A DNA stretch of 64,000 nt from Zhouia spongiae (lineage in GTDB: Bacteria > Bacteroidota > Bacteroidia > Flavobacteriales > Flavobacteriaceae): NCBI RefSeq assembly GCF_022760175.1, contig NZ_CP094326.1, positions 3,770,804 to 3,834,803 of the forward strand, written 5' to 3'. Positions 45,436 to 53,865 of the stretch are shown here, piece after piece. The notes beneath the pieces are model-generated. The model did not search any database. It had not been told where the DNA came from and was given only the letters and a program-made list of their open reading frames with translations. The position numbers were made by a program, and so were the translations under genes. Positions within the stretch are counted from its first letter, which is position 1; every line of letters begins with the position of its first letter.

Positions 45436-45550
45436 CGTGCTGGCCTGCAAGGTCGTTTCCTTCTTTGTACGATAATGCTTTTTCATTTTTTTCAGGAATA
45501 CCTTTTCTCAAAAGTGAACTTTATGCCATTATTGTCGAAAAACCTCCTCT

Positions 45551-46981
45551 ATAGTACCCAAAACGATAGAACAGCTGGAAAGCTTGTTGAATAACTATAG
45601 TACGTTTGCCAGTGAAGGAGCTAACGAACTAACCTTTGGGACAGATGATTATGGTCTGATTACCGACTTATACGATGCCAAATCCAGTATTTATCCGGTT
45701 AATATGGTCGAATTTGCAACATGGGATAAAGACTATTTACCGGATTACGACCGCCCATACTGGCCTGCTGAATGGAGAAAAATATTTACGGCTAATTTAA
45801 TACTGGCCAACCTTTCCAAAGTTGAGGGTAGTCAGGAACTAAAATAAAAAATTGAAGCCGAATGCTACTTTATCAGGGCCTATAGTTATTATCAGCTTGC
45901 CAATGTTTACTGTTTGCCTTTTACCGAGGCAAATAAAGACGAACTGGGGTTGCCTCTAAAAGAGCTGACCAGTTTTGAGGAATCTGTAGAAAGGGCAACA
46001 CTGGGGCAAACACAAGCCTTCATTGAAGCCGATTTAATGGAAGCACTCGAGTTGAATTCTTCATTGAAATTGGTTAATGGTAAATACCGTACCTGGCGTG
46101 CCAGTACTGCAGCAGTTAATGCTTTTGCTGCCAGGTATTACCTTTCCTTACGCGATTATGAAAAAGCTCAAACCTATGCAGAAAAGGCACTAAGCGAGCA
46201 TGATCTGCTAAGAGATTATAATACAGGGATGCGGTATTCCGATATTATCTCTCAGGTAACGATATTTAATCCCGATGCAACAACCGTTACTTTGGAGTAT
46301 CCTTATACACACGATAATCAAACTGATCCCACCGATATGTTGGAGTGGGAAGAATCCTATTTTTTGAGGTATTTAAATAATCCGTTCTGGTATTATATCC
46401 CATCACAGGATCTATTGGATTTATACGATCATACTTACGACCTAAGATACAAATATCATATGGTAGAACATTATTCTTATGACAGAGGCGCCACAAACCC
46501 ACCATACGATCATCCCGGCTACATCTTTTTCTTTAAGGATAAGATATTGAACGGGCCATCTGTTCCGGAGATGCTGCTCATCAAAGCAGAGTGTCAGATA
46601 CGACAAGGCTCCTGGCAACAGGGAATCCAAACGGCAAATCAATTGAGGGCAGTCAGAATGGATGTTAATGCTCCGGCAAATGTGATCAACCTAAGCGCTG
46701 CTACGCAGGCAGAAGCCTTGACCAAAGTATTGGAAGAACGCCGCAGGGAAATGCCATTTACCATGCGTTGGTACGATGTCAGGCGCTATAATAACAACAG
46801 CGAAGCCTCTGACGATGTTGTAATGACCAGAACGTTCTATCCGTATAATGCCAATGCTGTTTTGGGTAATGAAACACCTGTTACTTACGAATTGGAAAAA
46901 AATTCGAGAAGGTTTGCAAATCCGATACCTAATACAGATATATTATCCTCGAACGGGGTAATAAAACAAAACGAATATTAA
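45551..46981 (+). pseudogene. decayed susD: 5' end lost and one in-frame stop
   Basis: The frame is SusD-like throughout (PKTIEQLESLLNNYSTF ... ECYFIRAYSYYQLANVYCLPF ... VLEERRREMPFTMRWYDVRRY ... RRFANPIPNTDI). It has no signal peptide: a stop at 45515-45517 and repeat-derived sequence replace the first ~35 residues. A TAA (45845-45847) after SQELK interrupts the frame, which then resumes in the same phase with KIEAECYF. No susC is left beside it. It is of the same subgroup as the locus B SusD and is followed by TlpA genes like those of locus B. I regard it as non-functional. Confidence 0.85.
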
Positions 46982-47014
46982 AATATTTGAGTTAGTTGAT
47001 AGTTATATTGTAAT

Positions 47015-47039
47015 GTCCCGGCTTACAAAACGCCGGGAC
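47015..47039 (+). terminator. GC-rich hairpin after the susD remnant
   Basis: A perfect 8-bp stem GTCCCGGC / GCCGGGAC with a 9-nt loop, 34 nt after the stop. There is no T-run, so it is only a possible terminator. Confidence 0.45.
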
Positions 47040-47285
47040 TCCTTCGGGAATACCATAGAGGTTACTTCAAAGAGCACCCCATACTATCTATTATCTCTTT
47101 TGATAATTATTAAATAACGTGAGTTCGATTAAGATCTCCATTATTATATAAGAATTGCCAATAACATAAATGGTTGTTTCCCTGAACGTCGTCCTGAATG
47201 TACGGGCAGGCAGTCGAAAGGTTTTTAAAAGGTAGCATTTCGTTTAGGTTTCGACAACGCTCAACCTGACATTTGACATCATTTT

Positions 47286-47380
47286 ACTCGATAATCGGGG
47301 TTTATCCCGTATAGCTTATCCTTGTAAAATACTGCTAATGGAATTTCACGGGACTTGCATCGAAATGTTTTGCCCATGTG
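47286..47380 (+). repeat. dispersed intergenic repeat, second plus-strand copy
   Basis: It starts ACTCGATAATCGGGGTTTAT and ends TGCCCATGTG. It is closely similar to 45337-45435 and, inverted, to 50912-51024. With the copy at 45337 it brackets the susD pseudogene. Confidence 0.75.
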
Positions 47381-47617
47381 CATGCTGCGCCACGAAGTAT
47401 CTTACTGATGAACAACCACATACAATATTAACTGTATTAAAACTCACATTAAAGAATATATATATATGAAATGAGCATAAACAAAATTAATTATTTGCAT
47501 ACCAACCGACATAATTAATTTTTTTGTGCGAAGGCACAGCGGTTATATCTATGCAAATAATTTTTAATAAGATAAAAATTTAAATAGATGAAACGAATAT
47601 TAACAAATTTTAAATGT

Positions 47618-48808
47618 ATGAAAAGAACTGTCCATTTATCGCTTTTCCTTTTGATAACGACCATTTTTTTATCCTGTGATGGCGCGCCTGAGAAGCAAAA
47701 GCAAACGAATGAATTTAAGATATCAGGAGAGATCAAAAAGTTTTCAGGAACCCTTTTCTTCAGGCATCCTGATAAAGAATATTCAAAAGAGACCAAGCCT
47801 GATTCCATAACAGTTAAAGACGGTCTGTTCGAATATAGCGATACCATTTCAAAATTAAGTTTAATAAGGGCTTATACCGATTTTAATGATACTGACAACA
47901 AGCTTTTTAAAAAAGCCAAAGGCGGAGGCTATTACCCTGTAAAGTCAATGTACCTGATGTTTTTCGCCTTTCCGGGTGCAGATGTTAAGATACAGGGAAA
48001 AATATCCGACTTTATGGATGCCTATCCGTCGGGAGATGAATATAATAATAGCCTGGGAGCTATAAACAAAATAGCTTATCCCAACTTTAATAAAAGTGTC
48101 AATTTAATGGTCCAAAGTTCTTTTGAAGAAGATTCCCTAAAAATAAAGGAGTTGCAAAAAGAAGCAGAGGAGATCAGTGAGTTGGGCAACCAACAAAGAA
48201 TAGCTTTCATAAAACATAATCCTAATACCTTAGGGGCTGTTTGGTACCTGGACGATATGGTAATGAGAAGCCAGGTAAGCGATTCTGCTGCTTTTGCCCT
48301 TTTCAAGGAAATCCCTGAGAATATACACAATAATGATATTTATCAGGGATTAAAAACACTCATGGAAGCTATAGCTGCCACAAGTGAAGGTGCTACTGTG
48401 CCCGAGATCAATACCACGGCCACACTCGATGGTTCTGCTTTTAATTTAGAATCGTACAGAGGAAAATATGTTTTGATAGATTTTTGGGGTATCTGGTGCG
48501 GGCCTTGTGTGGCAGAAATGCCCAGAGTAAAAGAGTTTCAGGAAAAACATAAAGACAAATTAATTGTTTTGGGTATCAACTCCGGAGATACCAAGGAGAA
48601 AATTCGAAAATTTGTAGATGAAAAGGGTTATGACTGGAAACAATTAATGAGCGATAAGGCCAACACTTCCGATAATTTTGTGAACCGATTTAATGTAAAA
48701 GGCTTCCCTACAAAGTTTATAATAGACCCTAAAGGTAAAATCGTAAAACGATATGTAGGTTCGGGCGAAGAAGCTTTTGACTTGCTGGAAGAGATGCTCG
48801 GTCAATGA
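47618..48808 (+). CDS. TlpA-family thiol-disulfide oxidoreductase lipoprotein (decayed locus)
   Basis: The ATG at 47618 begins a good lipoprotein signal (MKRTVHLSLFLLITTIFLSCD); an ATG ten codons upstream at 47588 is the alternative. The N-terminal DUF4369-like domain has YPVKSMYLMFFAFPGADVKIQG. A helical part follows, then the TlpA domain with WCGPC (C304, C307 from 47588) in the unusual context FWGIWCGPC, and KGFPTKFIID. It is a paralogue of the protein at 35868. It seems intact although the neighbouring susD is dead and no susC is present, so it may serve another transporter or be on its way to loss. Confidence 0.88.
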   Translation: MKRTVHLSLFLLITTIFLSCDGAPEKQKQTNEFKISGEIKKFSGTLFFRHPDKEYSKETKPDSITVKDGLFEYSDTISKLSLIRAYTDFNDTDNKLFKKAKGGGYYPVKSMYLMFFAFPGADVKIQGKISDFMDAYPSGDEYNNSLGAINKIAYPNFNKSVNLMVQSSFEEDSLKIKELQKEAEEISELGNQQRIAFIKHNPNTLGAVWYLDDMVMRSQVSDSAAFALFKEIPENIHNNDIYQGLKTLMEAIAATSEGATVPEINTTATLDGSAFNLESYRGKYVLIDFWGIWCGPCVAEMPRVKEFQEKHKDKLIVLGINSGDTKEKIRKFVDEKGYDWKQLMSDKANTSDNFVNRFNVKGFPTKFIIDPKGKIVKRYVGSGEEAFDLLEEMLGQ

Positions 48809-48959
48809 ACTAGCTCGATGCAGGCTTCGGAGAATTAAATTCTAAAAGATTAAATGTTAATTACGAACAATAACATCAAATGTAAATACGTGATAATTAA
48901 TAAAACAATACAAGATGAAAAGTTTACAATTAGACAGGCTATGGCCTGAAAAAGCATCA

Positions 48960-50447
48960 ATGAAAACAGTATTGTTGCTAATGGGGTTGTGTTTGGGCCT
49001 GGAGACAAGCGCACAAAGTAAAACCCCCGATATTATGGAATCCGTGAAACAATATCCGGATAGTTTGAGTTTGCATAAACTATACATCAAAGGAGCCGGT
49101 TTGTCTCCGGAAGAACTGACCGCACAATATGAAGGTTTAATGAAAATATTTCCTGAAAATGCGACAATTCCTTATGCATTGGGAGAATCGTTATGGAATA
49201 AGGAATTACCGGAAGCCAGGCCCTTCTTGCTAAAAGCAGTAGAACTCGACCCCAAACTCGCAAAAGCATATTTCTATTTATGGATTGATGCCGAACGTTG
49301 GGGCGACTTCAAAAAAGGACAGGAATACCTTTTAAAAGCAAGGGAAATAGATCAGGACAATCCCGATTATGCTTTTTACTATGCAAGCAGCTTTAGTAAG
49401 TCAGATTCCGGGAAATATACAAAACTAAGCCTCGAAGTGGTAAATAAATTTCCGGATAGTGAACGCGGAGCCCAATCATTGTATTGGCTGGCTACCCGTT
49501 CCAAATCCGATAAGGATAAGCTACGGTATTTTAGCCTGTTGAAGGACAAATTTCCACCGGCTAAATTTTCATGGTCGGCATCAGGAATGTCTGGTTACTA
49601 CGATTTGTTGTTGAAATCGGATCCGGATAAATCTTTGGAACTTGCCAAAGCCATGTTAGACGGTTCGGAAGAAGAAAGGGATCAAAAATACTGGAAAGGC
49701 CAGATTGAGGTGGCACAAAACATAATAAGCGTCAATACATTGCTGGATAATAATAAGCCTGGTGAAGCTTATGCTGTTCTGGAAAAAACAAAAATGAGCC
49801 GTTGGTCTAATGCTAAAAACATGGTGTTATTACTGAAGGCTAAGGCTCTGAACGCTTCGGAAAAAACGGATAAAGCTTATGAAGTACTTATGACAGCCTA
49901 TGCCAAATCGCCTGAAACAGAGATTGGCGAAGCCTTACACAGGTATGGAACAAAGCTTCACAAAAACAAAAAAACAGTAGAAAACGATATCTGGGCCGTT
50001 AGAGATGCCGCAACTGAACCTGCTACTGACTTTTCACTCAAGCAATATTTTAAACCGGGCAAGGCTTCTCTCGCAGACTTTAGAGGAAAGGTTATTCTGC
50101 TTACCTACTGGTTCCCGGGTTGTGGCCCGTGCCGTGGGGAATTCCCTCATTTTCAAAATGTGGTCGATAAATTTAAAGGTAAGGATCTGGTGTATCTGGG
50201 GATAAATATCGTTCCGGAACAAAATGACTATGTTATCCCTTTTATGAAATCGAGTGGTTACAGCTTTATCCCGTTGGAAGATTATAAAGAACGTGAGAAA
50301 GGAAACCTGGATAATCGAAATGCAGCGCCCATGAATTTCCTGATCGATAAAAAAGGGAATGTTGTTTTTTCCGATTTTAGAACAGATGGCGATAACGAAG
50401 AAGTTCTGGAAGAAATGATAGCTTCATTACTGAACAGGGATGAATAA
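48960..50447 (+). CDS. TPR-TlpA fusion: periplasmic thioredoxin-like protein with helical repeats
   Basis: The start at 48960 yields a signal peptide (MKTVLLLMGLCLGLETSAQ); ATG 48915 would add 15 residues before it. About 495 residues: TPR-like helices fill ~25-360 (ARPFLLKAVELDPKLAKAYFYLWI, GQEYLLKAREIDQDNPDYAFYYA). A C-terminal TlpA domain follows with the active site GCGPC in WFPGCGPCRGEF (C403, C406 counted from 48915). The Trp normally before the first Cys is replaced by Gly, and the cis-Pro segment is AAPMNFLID. It may bind protein partners through TPRs. It follows the 47618 gene by 151 nt. Confidence 0.85.
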   Translation: MKTVLLLMGLCLGLETSAQSKTPDIMESVKQYPDSLSLHKLYIKGAGLSPEELTAQYEGLMKIFPENATIPYALGESLWNKELPEARPFLLKAVELDPKLAKAYFYLWIDAERWGDFKKGQEYLLKAREIDQDNPDYAFYYASSFSKSDSGKYTKLSLEVVNKFPDSERGAQSLYWLATRSKSDKDKLRYFSLLKDKFPPAKFSWSASGMSGYYDLLLKSDPDKSLELAKAMLDGSEEERDQKYWKGQIEVAQNIISVNTLLDNNKPGEAYAVLEKTKMSRWSNAKNMVLLLKAKALNASEKTDKAYEVLMTAYAKSPETEIGEALHRYGTKLHKNKKTVENDIWAVRDAATEPATDFSLKQYFKPGKASLADFRGKVILLTYWFPGCGPCRGEFPHFQNVVDKFKGKDLVYLGINIVPEQNDYVIPFMKSSGYSFIPLEDYKEREKGNLDNRNAAPMNFLIDKKGNVVFSDFRTDGDNEEVLEEMIASLLNRDE

Positions 50448-50520
50448 TTTTTTTTAAACAAATGAGAAGTATGGTAAAAAAAAGAAACTGGAATTGATCC
50501 GCTATAATATTCAATTCACA

Positions 50521-50582
50521 TCAAATTTCATGATGCCCTAAAAACCAGAAAACCTTGCAAACTACATGATTTGCAAGGTTTT
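50521..50582 (+). repeat. 62-bp repeat shared with 28827-28888, copy 2
   Basis: Three mismatches separate the copies. This one lies directly downstream of the tRNA-Arg gene (minus strand) and probably represents the native tRNA terminator. Confidence 0.85.
50549..50582. terminator. tRNA-Arg terminator, bidirectional
   Basis: A perfect 13-bp stem (AAAACCTTGCAAA / TTTGCAAGGTTTT) with an 8-nt loop, 25 nt from the 3' end of the tRNA. T-rich on the plus side (TTTTTTCG), so it can also end the TPR-TlpA transcript. Confidence 0.75.
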
Positions 50583-50606
50583 TTCGCTATTTGTTTAGTA
50601 CTGTAG

Positions 50607-50680
50607 TGATCGCGATAGGATTCGAACCTATGACCGTCTGCTTAGAAGGCAGATGCTCTATCCAGCTGAGCTACGCGACC
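50607..50680 (-). tRNA. tRNA-Arg(TCT)
   Basis: The minus strand folds into a 74-nt cloverleaf. The acceptor is GGTCGCG paired with CGCGATC (one G-U), with discriminator A. The D arm is GCTCAGCTGGATAGAGC. The anticodon stem CTGCC/AAGCAG region has loop CTTCTAA giving anticodon TCT, and the T arm is CATAGGTTCGAATCCTATC. CCA is not encoded. Confidence 0.95.
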
Positions 50681-50911
50681 AGCTTTGGTATTCTTTGCTA
50701 CAAAAGCGGTGCAAATATATAACGCTTATATTAACTAAGCAATATAAAATTAAATATTTTTAGGTTCCACCCCAATATTTTCTTGGCCTCCGGAAGTAAA
50801 CTACTGAATTTCAAATAAGTTTAAATTCAGTAAACGACCCCGGAGCAAGCTCACGAGAGGGTCGAGTGTAAAAAAAGATACAACGTCCCTTTTAGCGATG
50901 GAGCTAGCTCT

Positions 50912-51024
50912 CACATGGCAAAACATTTCGATGCAAGCCCTCTGAAATTCCATTAGGAGTATTTCACAGGGACGGGCGTCGGAGCTCCCCATAGTTATAC
51001 AGGGTAAATCCCGATTATCGGGTA
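50912..51024 (-). repeat. dispersed intergenic repeat, inverted copy
   Basis: It reads on the minus strand TACCCGATAATCGGGATTTA ... AATTTCAGAGGGCTTGCATC ... TTTTGCCATGTG. It carries a GGAGCTCCGA insertion relative to the plus-strand copies, which the partial copy at 4051-4098 shares. Confidence 0.75.
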
Positions 51025-51123
51025 AAAGAAACAAATCTTTTCGTTCAGCATATATTCTAATTTTCCATAAATTGCCCTATCGTTCAAATTTTCCAATAAT
51101 AAAACAATCCGAACTCCACGACC

Positions 51124-52590
51124 ATGAAATCGATATTATATGCTTTTTCCTTTCTAATGACTTTGTTCCTTTATCCGGCATATGGGCAAAATCCTTCTAA
51201 AACAAAATCTGAAAAGATGAATGTGCTTTTCATCATTTCCGATGATCTGACCGCCACAGCCGTTTCTGCTTATGAAAATAAAACCTGCAAAACTCCTAAT
51301 ATAGACAGGTTGGCCTCTGAAGGAACGCTATATACCCATGCATATTCACAATATCCTGTTTGCGGTCCATCGAGAGCTTCCTTAATGTTTGGGTATTACC
51401 CCAATGCCACTACAACTTACGGGTATGTAAGTGGCCGGGAAAATGTGGGTAACGATAAGGTATCATTTGCCCAGCTGTTCAAAAACAATGGTTACTATAC
51501 CGCAAGGGTAAGCAAAATATACCATATGGGAGTGCCAACGGATATCGAAACCGGAAGTGACGGTAAAGATGATGAAGCATCGTGGACCAAAAGGTTTAAC
51601 AGTGCAGGCCCTGAGTGGAAAGCAGAAGGCGAGGCCGAATTGGTACAAAACAACCCTTTCGGCACCATTGAACGAAAAGGCGGAAATGTAATGACAATTG
51701 TAAAAGCCGACGGGGACGATCTTGCTCATTCTGATGGGAGAACAGCCCAAAAAGCCATTGAGCTTATCAAAGAACATAAAGACAATCCCTTCTTTCTGGC
51801 TGTTGGCCTGGTACGCCCACATGTTCCGTTTGTCGCTCCTAAAAAATATTTTGAACCATATCCGTACCGGCAAATGGTTATCCCGCCACAAGTTGAAAAT
51901 GATTGGGATGATATTCCTGCCAGAGGTATTAACTATGTAACTTCTGTAAATGCTGAAATGAATACGGAACATGAACTAAAAGCCATAGCGGCTTATTATG
52001 CTTCTGTATCATATATGGATGCACAGGTAGGAAAAATATTAAATACGCTTAAAGCAGAAGGTCTCGAAGACAATACTATTGTTGTTTTTACCTCCGATCA
52101 CGGATTTCATCTGGGAGAACATCGTTTCTGGATGAAAGTAAGCTTACATGAAGAATCTGTACGGGTGCCACTTATCATCAAAGTTCCGGGTAAAAAACCG
52201 GGAGTCTGTAATTCTTTTGCAGAATTAATAGACCTATACCCTACTGTAGCCGGCCTTGCCGGGTTAAAAACTCCCGGAGGTCTTCAGGGAAAAAACCTTA
52301 AACCTACCATAGACAACCCCGGTACAGAGGTGAGAAACTATGCTTTTTCTACAACCCATGGAGGCAACTCATTTTTGATCAGAACCCGTAAATGGGCCTA
52401 TATTCAATACGATGAGGATGCAGGTAAAGGCATGGAGCTTTTCGATATGGAATACGATGAAAAACAATACAATAACCTTGCTTACAATCCGCTATATTCT
52501 GAAGTGATCGCAAAAATGAAGGACCTGTTAAGGCAAAAACTGAGGGAGGTAAGAATCAACGATCTGGATATAAATTATGCTGATAAATAA
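51124..52590 (+). CDS. iduronate-2-sulfatase-like sulfatase (Cys-type, formylglycine-dependent)
   Basis: This 488-residue protein has a signal peptide (MKSILYAFSFLMTLFLYPAYGQ). The alkaline-phosphatase/sulfatase fold opens with the metal-binding LFIISDDLT (~35-43). The sulfatase signature follows at C80-G-P-S-R84 in PVCGPSRASLMFG, where the Cys must be converted to formylglycine. Further motifs are VRPHVPFVAPKKYFEPYP, and the metal-binding TSDHGFHLGEHRFWMK at ~325. The C-terminal part has AELIDLYPTVAGLAGL and GNSFLIRTRKWAYIQYDEDA. This pattern is that of the human IDS-like subfamily, so a 2-O-sulfo-uronic acid or similar sugar sulfate is likely. No maturase gene (anSME) is in the window. Confidence 0.9.
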   Translation: MKSILYAFSFLMTLFLYPAYGQNPSKTKSEKMNVLFIISDDLTATAVSAYENKTCKTPNIDRLASEGTLYTHAYSQYPVCGPSRASLMFGYYPNATTTYGYVSGRENVGNDKVSFAQLFKNNGYYTARVSKIYHMGVPTDIETGSDGKDDEASWTKRFNSAGPEWKAEGEAELVQNNPFGTIERKGGNVMTIVKADGDDLAHSDGRTAQKAIELIKEHKDNPFFLAVGLVRPHVPFVAPKKYFEPYPYRQMVIPPQVENDWDDIPARGINYVTSVNAEMNTEHELKAIAAYYASVSYMDAQVGKILNTLKAEGLEDNTIVVFTSDHGFHLGEHRFWMKVSLHEESVRVPLIIKVPGKKPGVCNSFAELIDLYPTVAGLAGLKTPGGLQGKNLKPTIDNPGTEVRNYAFSTTHGGNSFLIRTRKWAYIQYDEDAGKGMELFDMEYDEKQYNNLAYNPLYSEVIAKMKDLLRQKLREVRINDLDINYADK

Positions 52591-52917
52591 CCCAGCCCAG
52601 AAGCAGTTCAATGAACTCCCTTTGGAAATATTGCGCCGGATCCGGCCTGCCTGAACAGGGAATCCTTTAAAATATATGGTCAAGGAGTAAGGTACTTATA
52701 TATTTGGCTTTTTACCATTTATCAATTAGGTAAGTTTCTTTTTCATGCACTTCGTCCATAAAATTTTCACTAAAACCCGTGAGTCATAATTTCCACTAAA
52801 AAAATATTATCTTTAATAAGAGCCCCATTACATGTAGCGGCTTCTGTTTCAAAGAGCCGTTTAACAGCAGTATAACCGGATAATTTTCAAGATGAGATAA
52901 CTTTTACACAGTACACT
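52591..52917. other. intergenic, possible distal promoter box only
   Basis: TATATTTG at 52699-52706 fits the -7 consensus but lacks a -33 partner and is over 200 nt from the patatin start. No gene or repeat is recognised in these 327 nt. Confidence 0.35.
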
Positions 52918-53682
52918 TTGTCAACACATCTCAAACATATAGGACTAGCCTTAAGCGGGGGTGGCGCCCGTGGATTTGCCCATGTTGGGGTACTAAAGGT
53001 AATGGAAGAAAACAACATACTCCCGGAAGTGATCTCCGGAACAAGTATGGGAGCCGTTATTGGCGCTTTAATTGCAAATGGCTACGCTTCGTCCGATATT
53101 ATAAACATGGCTTTCGATAAAACCAATCTGCGTATTTTTAATGTAAGGGGGCTAAAGTTAGGATTGTCTAATCACACCTATGTTAAGCGCACTCTGGAAA
53201 AACTGTTACCAAGCAGCTTTGAAGATCTTCAGGTTCCTTTTTATGTTTCTACCACTAACCTTACGACGGCAAAGCACGAAGTGTTTTCTTCCGGTAACTT
53301 AATTGATGCCATCACCGCTTCCCTTTCCATTCCCCTAATCTTTAAGCCCGTAAAGATCAACAATCATTATTATGCGGACGGGGGCCTGGTAAAAAATCTT
53401 CCTGCTTCATCGATACGGGATAAGTGTAAATTATTAATAGGTTCGCACGTTAACCATATTCCGGATACTTGTAATCTGACTAAAACGAGTCAGCTTATCG
53501 ACCGCGCTATCAGAATCTCCATACACAATACCGTTGCTACGGAAACAGCGCTATGTGATGTGCTCATCGACCCTCCTGAATGTGGCCATTACGATATGCT
53601 GGATTTTAAAATATTTGATCAGATCGTGGCAACCGGTTATGAAGCTGCCATACAAAAGATCAACAAATATCAATATATATAA
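52918..53682 (+). CDS. patatin-like phospholipase (RssA/NTE-type)
   Basis: This 254-residue protein has no signal peptide. The start is a TTG at 52918; no ATG is available before the glycine-rich loop, so the unusual start is well supported. The oxyanion loop GLALSGGGARGFAHVG is at ~9-24, the nucleophile is S43 in GTSMG, and the catalytic Asp is D154 in ADGGLVKNLP, giving the Ser-Asp dyad. It should hydrolyse acyl chains from phospholipids or lysophospholipids in the cytoplasm. It stands alone and converges with the locus C operon. Confidence 0.9.
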   Translation: MSTHLKHIGLALSGGGARGFAHVGVLKVMEENNILPEVISGTSMGAVIGALIANGYASSDIINMAFDKTNLRIFNVRGLKLGLSNHTYVKRTLEKLLPSSFEDLQVPFYVSTTNLTTAKHEVFSSGNLIDAITASLSIPLIFKPVKINNHYYADGGLVKNLPASSIRDKCKLLIGSHVNHIPDTCNLTKTSQLIDRAIRISIHNTVATETALCDVLIDPPECGHYDMLDFKIFDQIVATGYEAAIQKINKYQYI

Positions 53683-53769
53683 AGGACTTCCTTTTACAGA
53701 ACACATGCCTGTACCCCCCCAACATTCAACCGCAAGCGAACAAATGCGAGACAGGAATGGTTTAAATGC

Positions 53770-53797
53770 ATAAAGGACTGTGGTAACAGCCCTTTAT
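53770..53797. terminator. bidirectional hairpin between patatin and locus C
   Basis: The stem ATAAAGG-A-CTGT / ACAG-C-CCTTTAT has one A.C mismatch and a GGTA tetraloop. It is placed between convergent genes. Confidence 0.55.
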
Positions 53798-53865
53798 CCT
53801 TACTAATTCAAATATAAACATTGGTTAAGAAAAAAATCTCACTTCTGTTCTTACGGTTTAAGAGA

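Larger units (their letters stand above)
46982..47587. other. intergenic region built largely of repeats
   Basis: These 606 nt contain a hairpin after the susD remnant (47015-47039) and a segment with GTTTCGACAACGCTCAACCT (near 47252), akin to the core of the element at 58373. The dispersed repeat 47286-47380 and AT-rich DNA before the TlpA gene complete it. No gene found. Confidence 0.5.
50448..51123. other. intergenic region with tRNA-Arg and repeats
   Basis: Contents, in order: the 62-bp repeat with terminator (50521-50582), tRNA-Arg (50607-50680, minus), and the dispersed repeat (50912-51024). The rest holds nothing I can call; a 77-codon minus-strand frame at 50801-51034 lies across the repeat and is not believed. 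Confidence 0.6.

Noticed and set aside
45301-47400. Insertion sequence between sigma B and the susD remnant
   Set aside because: No transposase frame or matching terminal inverted repeats were found; only the short dispersed repeat is present.
50801-51034. Minus-strand frame of 77 codons
   Set aside because: Overlaps the dispersed repeat copy at 50912-51024, and the translation is not protein-like.
52699-52706. TATATTTG as promoter of the patatin gene
   Set aside because: No -33 element and more than 200 nt from the start codon; noted only in the intergenic entry.
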